Part shown: positions 44,450-52,137 of the stretch, one piece after another
Position numbering within the stretch: position 1 is the first letter of the stretch
How the letters are laid out: every line of letters begins with the position of its first letter
Assembly: GCA_035268885.1 (NCBI GenBank)
Contig: DATFKA010000080.1
Span: 30,945 to 94,944 of the forward strand
Direction: 5' to 3'
DNA from: DATFKA01 sp035268885
GTDB lineage: Bacteria > Bacteroidota > Bacteroidia > Chitinophagales > Saprospiraceae
Length of the DNA stretch: 64,000 nucleotides
Notes under the pieces: generated by a model
Seen by the model: the letters and a program-made list of their open reading frames with translations, nothing else
Database searches by the model: none
What the model was told of the DNA's origin: nothing
Position numbers and translations under genes: made by a program

Positions 44450-45994
44450 ATGCCTGCAGTTCAAAACAAAATGGTAGGAATTGATGACATGAGTGCTTAC
44501 ATACCTCAACTTTACCTGCCTATTTCCAGTTTGGCCCAAGCCCGCGACATCGAATACGCCAAATTAAATAAGGGGCTGGGGCTGACCGATATGGCGCTGG
44601 CGGACATGCATGAGGATGCCGCGACCATGGCCGCTAATGCGGTATTACAACTTATCGAGCAAAATGATCTGCATCCGAGCCAAATTGGACGTATCTATTT
44701 GGGCTCCGAAAGTGCAGTGGACGGTGCCAAACCGATGGCTACCTACGTCTTGGAAATGTTGAGTCAATATTTTAGCGACAGCTACGGCCCGGACTGCTTT
44801 TTGAACTGTGATGTAGTAGATCTGACCTTTGCCTGTATTGGCTCCATTGACGCCATGCATAATACCCTGGACTGGGTACGAGCCGGTCAGAACCGGATCG
44901 GTATTATCGTTGGCTCCGATATTGCCAAGTACGAATTGAATTCTACGGGGGAATATACCCAGGGAGCCGGAGCCGTTGCCCTGTTGATTAAAACAGATCC
45001 ACGCCTGATGAGCATTGGTGAGCACTGGGGCATAGCTACGCGTGGGGTACACGACTTTTTCAAACCCGTACGCAAACTGGATAAGAAAGCCCTGATCAAG
45101 GAGGTCATCAAAATAACCGGTAAGAACGGCATCGACATCGATGCGCTGATCGAACAGCTGGAGAATAAACCTGAAGTCAAGGGCCTACTCGATGATAATA
45201 ATCGCACCCTGGCTTTACATAAAGATACGCCCGTATTCGATGGCCCGTATTCCAATAACTGCTATCAGGAGCGTATTAAGGAAGCCCTTAGCCATTACGC
45301 TCAGGAAGCTGGCATCGACCAGGCTTCCCCAATCACGGACGATTGGCGGCGTTTAGTGTTTCATTTACCCTATGCTTTTCAGGCCCGGCGTATGTTTTCG
45401 GAGATTTTTTATTTGGAGTCTGTCGCTCGAGGCGACTGGCCAGCACTCAAAGCCGATCTGGGAATGGAAGTGCCGCAGGCCACCGACTTTGAGGAGAAAC
45501 AAGCCTTCCAGAAAGCTTATGGGAAATTTCTTCGGGCCGTAAGTAAGACGGACCGCTATCGCACTTTTGTCAAAGAAAAAATTGCCCGGGGAGAATGGGC
45601 TTCTTCACACATGGGTAACCTCTATACCTCCTCTTTATTTCTGGCTTTAATGAGCACCCTGGAACAAGACCTAAAAGAAGAAACGGACCTGGATCACCAG
45701 CAATTCGGCTTCTTTGGTTACGGTAGTGGGTCCAAATCAAAAGTCTTCACCGGTACCCTGCAAGCGGGTTGGGAAAAAATAGTGGCTCGTTTTCAGCTGG
45801 CCAAACGACTCGACTTACGCACTGCCGTCAGCTACACCGACTACGAAGCCCTACACCGCGGTCGACTCAAGGCCCCGCTGGGTGATTCTAAGAACATCTT
45901 TTACCTATCTAAGGTCAACGAAGAGAAGGGCAGCTTACAAGAAGGGGCACGTCACTATCGCTGGTCTGCAGATCAGGAGGTAAAAGTCTCTTAA
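44450..45994 (+). CDS. Hydroxymethylglutaryl-CoA synthase (mevalonate pathway)
   Basis: From the ATG at 44450 the protein has 514 residues, close to eukaryotic HMG-CoA synthases and longer than typical bacterial MvaS (about 390). The catalytic Cys129 is in DLTFACIGSIDAMHNTL. The general-base Glu lies in ALADMHEDAATMAANAV, the partner block is IGIIVGSDIAKYELNSTGEY followed by TQGAGAVALL, and the C-terminal domain has SSHMGNLYTSSLFLALM and FFGYGSGSKSKVFTGTLQ. It condenses acetyl-CoA with acetoacetyl-CoA. It suggests isoprenoid synthesis by the mevalonate route, although other pathway genes are not in view. Polyketide beta-branching synthases are related, but no such cluster is present. Confidence 0.93.
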   Translation: MPAVQNKMVGIDDMSAYIPQLYLPISSLAQARDIEYAKLNKGLGLTDMALADMHEDAATMAANAVLQLIEQNDLHPSQIGRIYLGSESAVDGAKPMATYVLEMLSQYFSDSYGPDCFLNCDVVDLTFACIGSIDAMHNTLDWVRAGQNRIGIIVGSDIAKYELNSTGEYTQGAGAVALLIKTDPRLMSIGEHWGIATRGVHDFFKPVRKLDKKALIKEVIKITGKNGIDIDALIEQLENKPEVKGLLDDNNRTLALHKDTPVFDGPYSNNCYQERIKEALSHYAQEAGIDQASPITDDWRRLVFHLPYAFQARRMFSEIFYLESVARGDWPALKADLGMEVPQATDFEEKQAFQKAYGKFLRAVSKTDRYRTFVKEKIARGEWASSHMGNLYTSSLFLALMSTLEQDLKEETDLDHQQFGFFGYGSGSKSKVFTGTLQAGWEKIVARFQLAKRLDLRTAVSYTDYEALHRGRLKAPLGDSKNIFYLSKVNEEKGSLQEGARHYRWSADQEVKVS

Positions 45995-46146
45995 ATCGAA
46001 TTTTTTTTATCGAAAATTACAAGGAGCTATCGTATTTCTACTAGGTTTTGTCGAATAAACCTGGTAGAGCCTTGACACAAGCCACTGATTTATAGATATT
46101 TGTAGAGTAAGTTATTTAATACTATCTACCATAAACTCTATATATC

Positions 46147-46443
46147 ATGAAAAGTTTTTTGTTATCTATCGTTTTCTTAACAAGTCTATTTAGTGGTTTA
46201 AACGCACAGGATAAAGCGGTCAACCCTTTAAGCAGCAAAATGGTACTCGTTGAATTGGAGGAGGATTTCAGCGCTTTTCAAAAAAAGATCAGCCAGCTTA
46301 ATCTGAAGAAAGCCAATAAAACACAATTAGCCGATGAGTATAGTGATCTGATTGATCGCATAGATGCACAATTCCATACTACCCAGGTTAAAAACGAAGT
46401 ACAATTTGTAGCCAGTAAACCCGGTAATAAGAAGAATCACTAG
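46147..46443 (+). CDS. Small secreted protein, unknown
   Basis: This 98-residue protein begins with a signal peptide (MKSFLLSIVFLTSLFSGLNA). The mature part is about 78 residues, charged and probably helical (LVELEEDFSAFQKKISQLNL followed by KKANKTQLADEYSDLIDRID). No family is recognised. A sigma70-like TTGACA at 46072-46077 and an AT-rich stretch at 46091-46102 lie upstream, so it may be separately transcribed. It is followed by a strong terminator. Confidence 0.7.
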   Translation: MKSFLLSIVFLTSLFSGLNAQDKAVNPLSSKMVLVELEEDFSAFQKKISQLNLKKANKTQLADEYSDLIDRIDAQFHTTQVKNEVQFVASKPGNKKNH

Positions 46444-46548
46444 CAAGCACCGATTCATTACACCTAAAACCAAGCCTGATAGAAAAATGGTGCGAACGTA
46501 AACACTACTTGGACTATCAAACACAAAGCCTGCCAACGGCAAGTTTTT

Positions 46549-46597
46549 AGCACGACAAAGTAAGCTTTATCGCTCAACTTTGTCGTGCTCTTTTTTT
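46549..46597 (+). terminator. Rho-independent terminator
   Basis: AGCACGACAAAGT at 46549-46561 pairs with ACTTTGTCGTGCT at 46577-46589 (13 bp, perfect). A 15-base loop separates the arms, and the stem is followed by CTTTTTTT. It ends the small secreted gene about 105 bases upstream and separates it from the SGNH/MBOAT operon. Confidence 0.92.
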
Positions 46598-46658
46598 ATG
46601 CGCTGCATTAATAACATTTTTTTCTTATTTTACGAGTCACTCGGATTAACAGAAGAAA

Positions 46659-48125
46659 ATGGAGCCGAAGGCTTTCTATAAGGCATTTACAATCATACTG
46701 CTTGCCGCCCTCCTGGTAGCGGTCTATCCGCTGTTATACCAGCAGGTGCCTTTGCTGGAACAGAATACCAAATCTTACGCCGTCTTTCCCCAGCTCTTGA
46801 TGGAAGCCAGTCCCGATAGCCAACAAGTCAGTAGCCCCGCCCTGGCTACGCTGCCCGATTCGGTCAGGCAGGATAGTAACCAATTCGCCCTGGCCCGCAT
46901 CGAAGCCCCTAATACCGAAGTGGCACCCATTACCGGCGACTACCAGGGGGTAGAGCATTTATTTCCTTTCTTTCAAGAACTTCACCGACGCGATGGCCAA
47001 TTGCGTATTGCCTACTACGGTGACTCCTCGGTAGAGGGAGATCTCATTTGCATGACTTTTCGCGATAGCCTCCAACGGCAGTTTGGGGGGCGAGGGGTCG
47101 GTTTCGTGCCCATTATGTCTATTCATCCCGGGTTTCGTCGCTCAATTCACCAGGCGGCATCTAATAACTGGAGACGCAATACCGTCAGTTCAAAAAATAA
47201 ATTACAATTGTTACGCGGAATTTCAGGCGAATATTTTACGGCCAAGTACGCACCGCCCCTGCCCGATACCATCAGCAAAGACTCTCTTCCTCCGCCCGTT
47301 GATGCCTCCTATTGGGCGACTTTCAAGGGGAGTAAATGGTTCAGTCGAACCCAATATTTCGAGCGGGCCCGCTTCTTCTACGGTCGTCCCAAAATAGATA
47401 GTAATACAGTTGCCCTGGCCAGCCTTTCGGTAAAAGCGGATCAGCAACGTCAAAACTATACCCTGCGCCCCGAAACGCAGATCAATAGCCTGACTATCCT
47501 GGACACCAATGCCCAGCGCTTGCGACTGGATTTTCAGGTGCCGGCCAACTTTCCACTTTACGGACTGAGCCTGGAAAGTAAAAAAGGGCTTATCGTCGAT
47601 AACTTTCCCCTGCGCGGCAGTGATGGCGGATCGCTCCGCAGCATTCCCGTGAGTATTTTGAATGCTTTCCATCAGGAATTAGATTATGACCTGATCATCT
47701 TCCAGTTTGGACTAAATGTATTAAACCCTACGCTGAAAGACTACTCCTGGTACCAAAAGAAAATCGAAAAACTGATCGACCATTATCAAGCCGCAATGCC
47801 CGGCGTCCCCATCCTGATATTAGGGATATCAGACCGGGCTACCAAAGTGGGCGGCAGGATGCAAACTGATCCGAGTATTCCTTATATCACAGCCGCTCAA
47901 CGCGCCGCTGCCCAGGAGAAAAACGTTGCCTTCTTTAGTCTCTACGAAGCAATGGGTGGAGCGGGCACCATGATTGAGTGGGTGGAAGACAAGAGCCCCA
48001 AGCTGGCCAATTCTGATTATACCCACTTCACCTTTAAAGGAGCACGTAAGATGAGTGATTACCTACTGACCTTCCTCAATCAGCACTACATGGATTATGT
48101 AGTACAACACGCCGAAGAATTGTAG
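46659..48125 (+). CDS. Membrane-anchored SGNH-hydrolase protein (MBOAT-associated)
   Basis: This 488-residue protein has a single N-terminal helix (about 8-28) acting as an uncleaved anchor. The SGNH elements are AYYGDSSVEGDLICMTFRDS with nucleophile Ser123, an Asn-containing block (IIFQFGLNVLN, near residue 350) and the D-x-x-H pair in SDYTHFTFKGARKMSDYL (Asp453, His456). An inserted beta region lies between Ser123 and the later catalytic residues. The first about 90 residues after the anchor form a Pro/Ser-rich spacer. With the adjacent SGNH and MBOAT genes it fits periplasmic acyl transfer onto surface polysaccharides, comparable to AlgJ/AlgX or PatB. The next gene starts 7 bases later. 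Confidence 0.82.
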   Translation: MEPKAFYKAFTIILLAALLVAVYPLLYQQVPLLEQNTKSYAVFPQLLMEASPDSQQVSSPALATLPDSVRQDSNQFALARIEAPNTEVAPITGDYQGVEHLFPFFQELHRRDGQLRIAYYGDSSVEGDLICMTFRDSLQRQFGGRGVGFVPIMSIHPGFRRSIHQAASNNWRRNTVSSKNKLQLLRGISGEYFTAKYAPPLPDTISKDSLPPPVDASYWATFKGSKWFSRTQYFERARFFYGRPKIDSNTVALASLSVKADQQRQNYTLRPETQINSLTILDTNAQRLRLDFQVPANFPLYGLSLESKKGLIVDNFPLRGSDGGSLRSIPVSILNAFHQELDYDLIIFQFGLNVLNPTLKDYSWYQKKIEKLIDHYQAAMPGVPILILGISDRATKVGGRMQTDPSIPYITAAQRAAAQEKNVAFFSLYEAMGGAGTMIEWVEDKSPKLANSDYTHFTFKGARKMSDYLLTFLNQHYMDYVVQHAEEL

Positions 48126-48132
48126 GTGCGAT

Positions 48133-49572
48133 ATGAAGAAAAGTATTCTTTTATGGATCTGGTTATTTTTTATTTCTCACCCCGCTGATCTTTTTGCTAA
48201 GAAATATATAGCCCCCCTTAGCAAGGGGGTACGGGGGATAGACACCTTCCCCCACTACCCTTTTATCGACACTACTGTAAATCGTATCATATCCCCCGAG
48301 CACATCCAGCCTTTTTTGCGTAAGCTAAAAGCCCTGAAACGCGGACAACAAGGGCAGGTACGCATCGCTCACCTTGGAGACTCCCACGTACAGGCTGACT
48401 TTATGTCCACCAGGCTGCGACACTTATTCCAGAAAGAATTTGGGAATGCGGGACGAGGTCTGGTCTTTTTCTATGCGCAAGCAGATACCCACGGGCCCCT
48501 CGATCTACAAACGGATAGTCCACAGGAATGGACGGCCCGGAGGCGCATCTTTCAAAAAGAAGCCCCCGCTATCGGGATTAGTGGAATGGGTATCGCCAGT
48601 TCCGCAGCAACTTTTAGCCTTGGGCTTTCGCCAAAAAAACCAGCGCAGCCCCTGCGTTTCAATAAGGTGACGCTCTTTCACGATGGCCGTGGCAACCACG
48701 AATACCGCTGGGAAAGACTAAAAGGAGAAGACATTCGCCAGACACCTCTACAAAGCAACTGGCGTACCTATCGGGTTCAAAGTGGAGATACGCTATACAA
48801 ACTTGCCCGCCAATTCAGCTGTACCCCCACTGAAATTAAGCAGTGGAACAACCTGAATTCGGAACTCATCTTTTCCGGACAGGAACTCAGTATACAAGTC
48901 TTTCCACCGGATCGTAAAAAAACGGATAAACAGCTCTTTGTACCCACTACCCATCCGCAAAGCAGCCTGGCCTACTTACCTGAGATCAGTAGTGGTATCC
49001 GTATCCACGGGCAGCGTCAAAAGGGTACGGGCGAGGCGCAGCTTTATGGGCTCTTACTCGAAGATGAAACCAGTCCCGGCGTCTTGTTTAACATGATGGG
49101 CGTCAATGGCGCTACCTACTATCACTTTAACCACGCCGAGCATTTTACGCAACAGATGGGCTATCTACAGGCGGATTTGATCCTCATTACCCTGGGAACA
49201 AATGAAGCCATCCAGTCCCGCTTCTATCCCGGGCAGTTTAGGAAGGAAGTCACCACACTGCTGCAAAAACTAAAAGGCGTCAGCCCACAAAGTCAACTAG
49301 TACTAATGACCAATCCGAGTGTACTGGTCAACCGAAAGGTAGCAGCGCCCTATACGCTAGCCGTAAGAGATATCATCCGGGAAGTGGCAGATCAGGAGGG
49401 TGCGGCCGTCTGGGACTGGTACGCCGTCATGGGCGGACGGGAAAGCATCCGCGACTGGCGTCAGGCCGAGCTCGCTTACAAAGATTTTATTCATTTTACA
49501 GAAAAAGGCTATATCTTACAGGCGAGGCTATTATTTGACGCAATCATGAAAGAGTATCGTGCAGGGTATTAA
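48133..49572 (+). CDS. Secreted SGNH hydrolase with an embedded LysM domain
   Basis: This 479-residue protein has a signal peptide (MKKSILLWIWLFFISHPADL, cleavage near LFAK). The SGNH nucleophile Ser84 is in VRIAHLGDSHVQADFMSTRL, the oxyanion Asn357 in LITLGTNEAI, and the catalytic Asp451/His454 in YKDFIHFTEKGY. Between them, at about residues 212-257, sits a complete LysM peptidoglycan-binding domain (TYRVQSGDTLYKLARQF and WNNLNSELIFSGQELSIQVF). A LysM inside the hydrolase may anchor it to the wall. Residues about 24-34 are encoded by a palindromic G/C-rich repeat (see 48213-48229), so part of the leader was created by a repeat insertion. It is the second gene of the SGNH-SGNH-MBOAT operon and overlaps the MBOAT ORF if that is read from 49559. 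Confidence 0.85.
   Translation: MKKSILLWIWLFFISHPADLFAKKYIAPLSKGVRGIDTFPHYPFIDTTVNRIISPEHIQPFLRKLKALKRGQQGQVRIAHLGDSHVQADFMSTRLRHLFQKEFGNAGRGLVFFYAQADTHGPLDLQTDSPQEWTARRRIFQKEAPAIGISGMGIASSAATFSLGLSPKKPAQPLRFNKVTLFHDGRGNHEYRWERLKGEDIRQTPLQSNWRTYRVQSGDTLYKLARQFSCTPTEIKQWNNLNSELIFSGQELSIQVFPPDRKKTDKQLFVPTTHPQSSLAYLPEISSGIRIHGQRQKGTGEAQLYGLLLEDETSPGVLFNMMGVNGATYYHFNHAEHFTQQMGYLQADLILITLGTNEAIQSRFYPGQFRKEVTTLLQKLKGVSPQSQLVLMTNPSVLVNRKVAAPYTLAVRDIIREVADQEGAAVWDWYAVMGGRESIRDWRQAELAYKDFIHFTEKGYILQARLLFDAIMKEYRAGY
48213..48229 (+). repeat. Palindromic G/C repeat inside the coding sequence
   Basis: CCCCCTT-AGC-AAGGGGG is a 7-bp perfect stem with a 3-base loop. A related unit GGGGGATAGACACCTTCCCCC follows directly. 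From memory, similar CCCCCTTAGCAAGGGGG motifs are dispersed intergenic repeats in Bacteroidota and cyanobacteria. Here it is inside an open frame, directly after the signal peptide region, and adds about a dozen residues without breaking the frame. Confidence 0.75.
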
Positions 49573-49588
49573 CTGGCAGGAAGCGGCT

Positions 49589-51286
49589 ATGTTGTTCGAG
49601 TATTTACCCGAACGCCCCATGCTGTTTAACAGCAGTGTGTTCCTCTTGTTTTTCATCCTGTTCTATGGGGGATATTTGCTGCTGCTGCGCCGGATTAATT
49701 TGCGGATTCTCTACACCCTAGCTTTTTCCATTTTCTTTTACTACAAGTCAAGCGGCGTTTACTTTGTCCTGTTGCTGCTCTCTACCCTAATCGATTTTGG
49801 CCTGGGCCATTACATCTACCACGCGGCGAATCAGACGAAGCGCCGGCTCTTTCTGATCCTGTCTCTGGCCACAAACCTGGGCATGCTCCTTTATTTCAAG
49901 TACACCAACTTTTTGATTAGTTCCTGGAATGAGATCCTTGGCAGTAATTTTGCGCTGACGGATATCTTTCTGCCCGTGGGGATTTCCTTTTTCACCTTCC
50001 AGACGCTGAGTTATAGCATTGATGTCTATCGGGGTAGCCTGGTGCCCGTCACCGAGGGGGTGAAGGATGTGAAAAGCTTCTTTCGCAAGTTGATGGATTT
50101 TGCTTTTTTTGTGTCCTTTTTTCCGCAATTGGTCGCCGGGCCGATCGTACGGGCGGCCGACTTTCTGCCACAGATTCGCAAACGCCCGGCACTGAATAAT
50201 GAGCAACTCAGTCAGGCCCTATTTTTGATCATGGGCGGACTATTCAAAAAGGCCGTCATCTCGGATTATATCAGCGTCAACTTTGTCGATCGCGTGTTTG
50301 AAAACCCTGCGGTGTACAGTGGTTTTGATAATTTATTAGCCACTTATGGTTACGCCATTCAGATCTACTGTGACTTCTCGGGCTATTCGGATATGGCGAT
50401 TGGTCTGGCCCTGCTGATGGGTTTTCACCTCCCCGAAAATTTCCGTCGGCCCTACCAAGCCATCAGCTTGCAGGATTTCTGGCGACGTTGGCACATCTCC
50501 CTGTCTACCTGGCTGCGCGATTATCTCTATATCTCCCTGGGTGGGAATCGTCGAGGCAGGTTTCGTACCTACCTCAACCTGATGATCACCATGCTATTGG
50601 GTGGGCTCTGGCACGGTGCCAGTTGGGTGTATATTATTTGGGGTGGACTGCACGGTCTGGGGCTGACGATTGAGCGCTTTTTGCATCGTTATGGCCGAAT
50701 TTTTCGCGAGACGGCACTAAGTAGTTATCTTCTCTTGTTTTTGGTACACCTTTGTCTGTACGGCGGCTTGTACTACCGCTACAGTACGGGATTGCTGGAG
50801 CAGGAAATTTACCTGCGCTATTTCACCGGAAATACCGTCATATTACTGATCTGGACCGTTTTATTGTCCCTGGCTTACCTGATTGATATCCTGAGTGGGC
50901 CCCTACTCTATTTCGCCGTGGGCCGACGCGTGAGTCGCATCTTCATTTTCCATTTTATCTGTCTGGCCTGGATCTTCTTCCGGGCAGGTGCCATTGGAGC
51001 CAGTCTTCCGCCTTTGGAGACGACAGTATCGGTGCTTTCGCAAATTGCCGGAAATTTCCGGGTGAACCTGATCCTTCCTTTCCTTGAGGCTTACCCCGTA
51101 GTCTGTGGACTGATTCTGCTGGGCTTTGTACTCCACTTACTCCCCCAGCGGCTTTATCTCGACATGGAGGCCCGCTTCACCCGCAGCCCGCTCTTCGTTA
51201 AGTCCCTAAGTCTGGCCCTGGTCATCTGGCTGGTCATCCAAACGGCCAGTTCGGAGGTGGTACCGTTTATTTATTTTCAGTTTTAG
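49589..51286 (+). CDS. MBOAT-family membrane O-acyltransferase
   Basis: This protein has 565 residues from the ATG at 49589, which follows a good AGGAAG ribosome site. An ATG at 49559 would overlap the previous gene by 14 bases and adds 10 polar residues. It has about ten membrane helices. MBOAT/AlgI signatures are FFPQLVAGPIVRAADFLPQI, the segment NFRRPYQAISLQDFWRRWHI, then WLRDYLYISLGGNRRGRF, and the catalytic His in LGGLWHGASWVYIIWGGLHG. It is expected to transfer acetyl or other acyl groups across the inner membrane, for use by the two SGNH proteins encoded upstream. The 3' end is duplicated 550 bases downstream as a fragment. Confidence 0.93.
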   Translation: MLFEYLPERPMLFNSSVFLLFFILFYGGYLLLLRRINLRILYTLAFSIFFYYKSSGVYFVLLLLSTLIDFGLGHYIYHAANQTKRRLFLILSLATNLGMLLYFKYTNFLISSWNEILGSNFALTDIFLPVGISFFTFQTLSYSIDVYRGSLVPVTEGVKDVKSFFRKLMDFAFFVSFFPQLVAGPIVRAADFLPQIRKRPALNNEQLSQALFLIMGGLFKKAVISDYISVNFVDRVFENPAVYSGFDNLLATYGYAIQIYCDFSGYSDMAIGLALLMGFHLPENFRRPYQAISLQDFWRRWHISLSTWLRDYLYISLGGNRRGRFRTYLNLMITMLLGGLWHGASWVYIIWGGLHGLGLTIERFLHRYGRIFRETALSSYLLLFLVHLCLYGGLYYRYSTGLLEQEIYLRYFTGNTVILLIWTVLLSLAYLIDILSGPLLYFAVGRRVSRIFIFHFICLAWIFFRAGAIGASLPPLETTVSVLSQIAGNFRVNLILPFLEAYPVVCGLILLGFVLHLLPQRLYLDMEARFTRSPLFVKSLSLALVIWLVIQTASSEVVPFIYFQF

Positions 51287-51293
51287 GTGGACA

Positions 51294-51317
51294 ATTGTTG
51301 AATTGTTGGATTGTTGC
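51294..51317 (+). repeat. 8-bp tandem repeat (ATTGTTGN, three units)
   Basis: ATTGTTGA, ATTGTTGG and ATTGTTGC occur in tandem. They start 7 bases after the MBOAT stop codon and lie exactly where the antitoxin-like reading frame loses its family pattern, so they mark a rearrangement end point or the 3' boundary of an inserted segment. Confidence 0.7.
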
Positions 51318-51685
51318 AACAGCTCAATATTCGGATCTTCCCGATCATTGATCAGGCGACTCAAACGGGTTTTATGAATACCGATGTCTTCCGCAAATTG
51401 ACGGTGGGTGATTTTGAGTAGATCAATATAGTTCTTCAGTTGATTCGCAAAGGAGAAATCCTTTAGGAAGGTAGCTAACTCAAAGTAATCCTTCATCAAC
51501 AGTTTCATTCGAATCAACTGGCCTTTTAGTATCTCTTGCTCAGACATAGATTTTAGCCGCTCCAGGCGTAATTTTCGGAGCTCCAGGGCTGCTACTTTTT
51601 TTTCTTCCCCTTCCATTTCCCCTCTCAAAACAAAAGCATCTGCTATTTCTTCCTCAGAAAATTGCTTCCTTAAATCTTCGTAATC
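51318..51685 (-). pseudogene. Truncated XRE/HigA-type antitoxin-like gene
   Basis: The minus-strand frame opens just after a TAG at 51686-51688 and runs DYEDLRKQFSEEEIADAFVL, then RKLRLERLKSMSEQEILKGQ and MKLLMKDYFELATFLKDFSF. A helix-turn-helix follows (HRQFAEDIGIHKTRLSRLIN). After NIELL the sequence runs into the 8-bp repeat and then antisense MBOAT. The coiled N-terminal block before a Cro-type HTH is typical of Bacteroidota HigA-like antitoxins, which normally have 30-40 more residues. There is no good ATG at the N-terminus (a TTG at 51628 is used in the open frame), and no toxin gene is adjacent. Both ends look damaged, so I call it a remnant. Confidence 0.6.
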
Positions 51686-51698
51686 CTACCCACCTTAC

Positions 51699-51712
51699 GT
51701 CCCTAACGGGAC
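51699..51712 (+). repeat. Short REP-like palindrome GTCCC-TAAC-GGGAC
   Basis: This 5-bp stem with a 4-base loop is of the kind common in Bacteroidota intergenic DNA. It lies upstream of the antitoxin remnant, in the scarred region between the MBOAT and TamB genes. Confidence 0.5.
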
Positions 51713-51839
51713 TTTTACAGGAGGATTGCAAATTTTAGGAACGACCGTTCTTCCACCTGAGGAATTGCTACCTGCGATGCTGAAAAAATAATATCTGCTT
51801 CGAGTTGAAGACTTCGTTGAATGCAGATTTCCCGCACAA

Positions 51840-51926
51840 CTATCCCTCAGCCTGGCCCTGGTGATCTGGTTGGTGATACAGACGGCCAGCTCGGAAGTAG
51901 TGCCGTTTATTTATTTTCAGTTTTAA
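51840..51926 (+). pseudogene. 3' end of a second MBOAT gene (28 codons)
   Basis: The frame reads LSLSLALVIWLVIQ and then TASSEVVPFIYFQF plus stop. Twenty-seven consecutive residues are identical to the C-terminus of the MBOAT protein ending at 51286. At DNA level about 11 positions differ, all synonymous, and the stop is TAA instead of TAG. The sequence before 51840 is not MBOAT-like. This is the tail of a diverged paralog whose body has been lost. Confidence 0.85.
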
Positions 51927-52137
51927 GGAGGGAGGAATAAGCTTCTACCTGCATAATCCCAGCGTAAAGGTAAGCTTTTTGGTCTAGCAACAAACAAGCA
52001 GGTACTATTAAACCTTCTATTATCAGAACTAATGAAAAACGTTCTTCATCAAATAGCCTGCATAACGTATATTACCAGACGTTAATAAAACCATCATCCT
52101 GAAAAAAACACTCAAAATAGGCAGTCGCATCATTGGT

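Noticed and set aside
44887..45255. 122-residue minus-strand ORF in HMG-CoA synthase gene
   Set aside because: Shadow of the HMG-CoA synthase frame; no family pattern.
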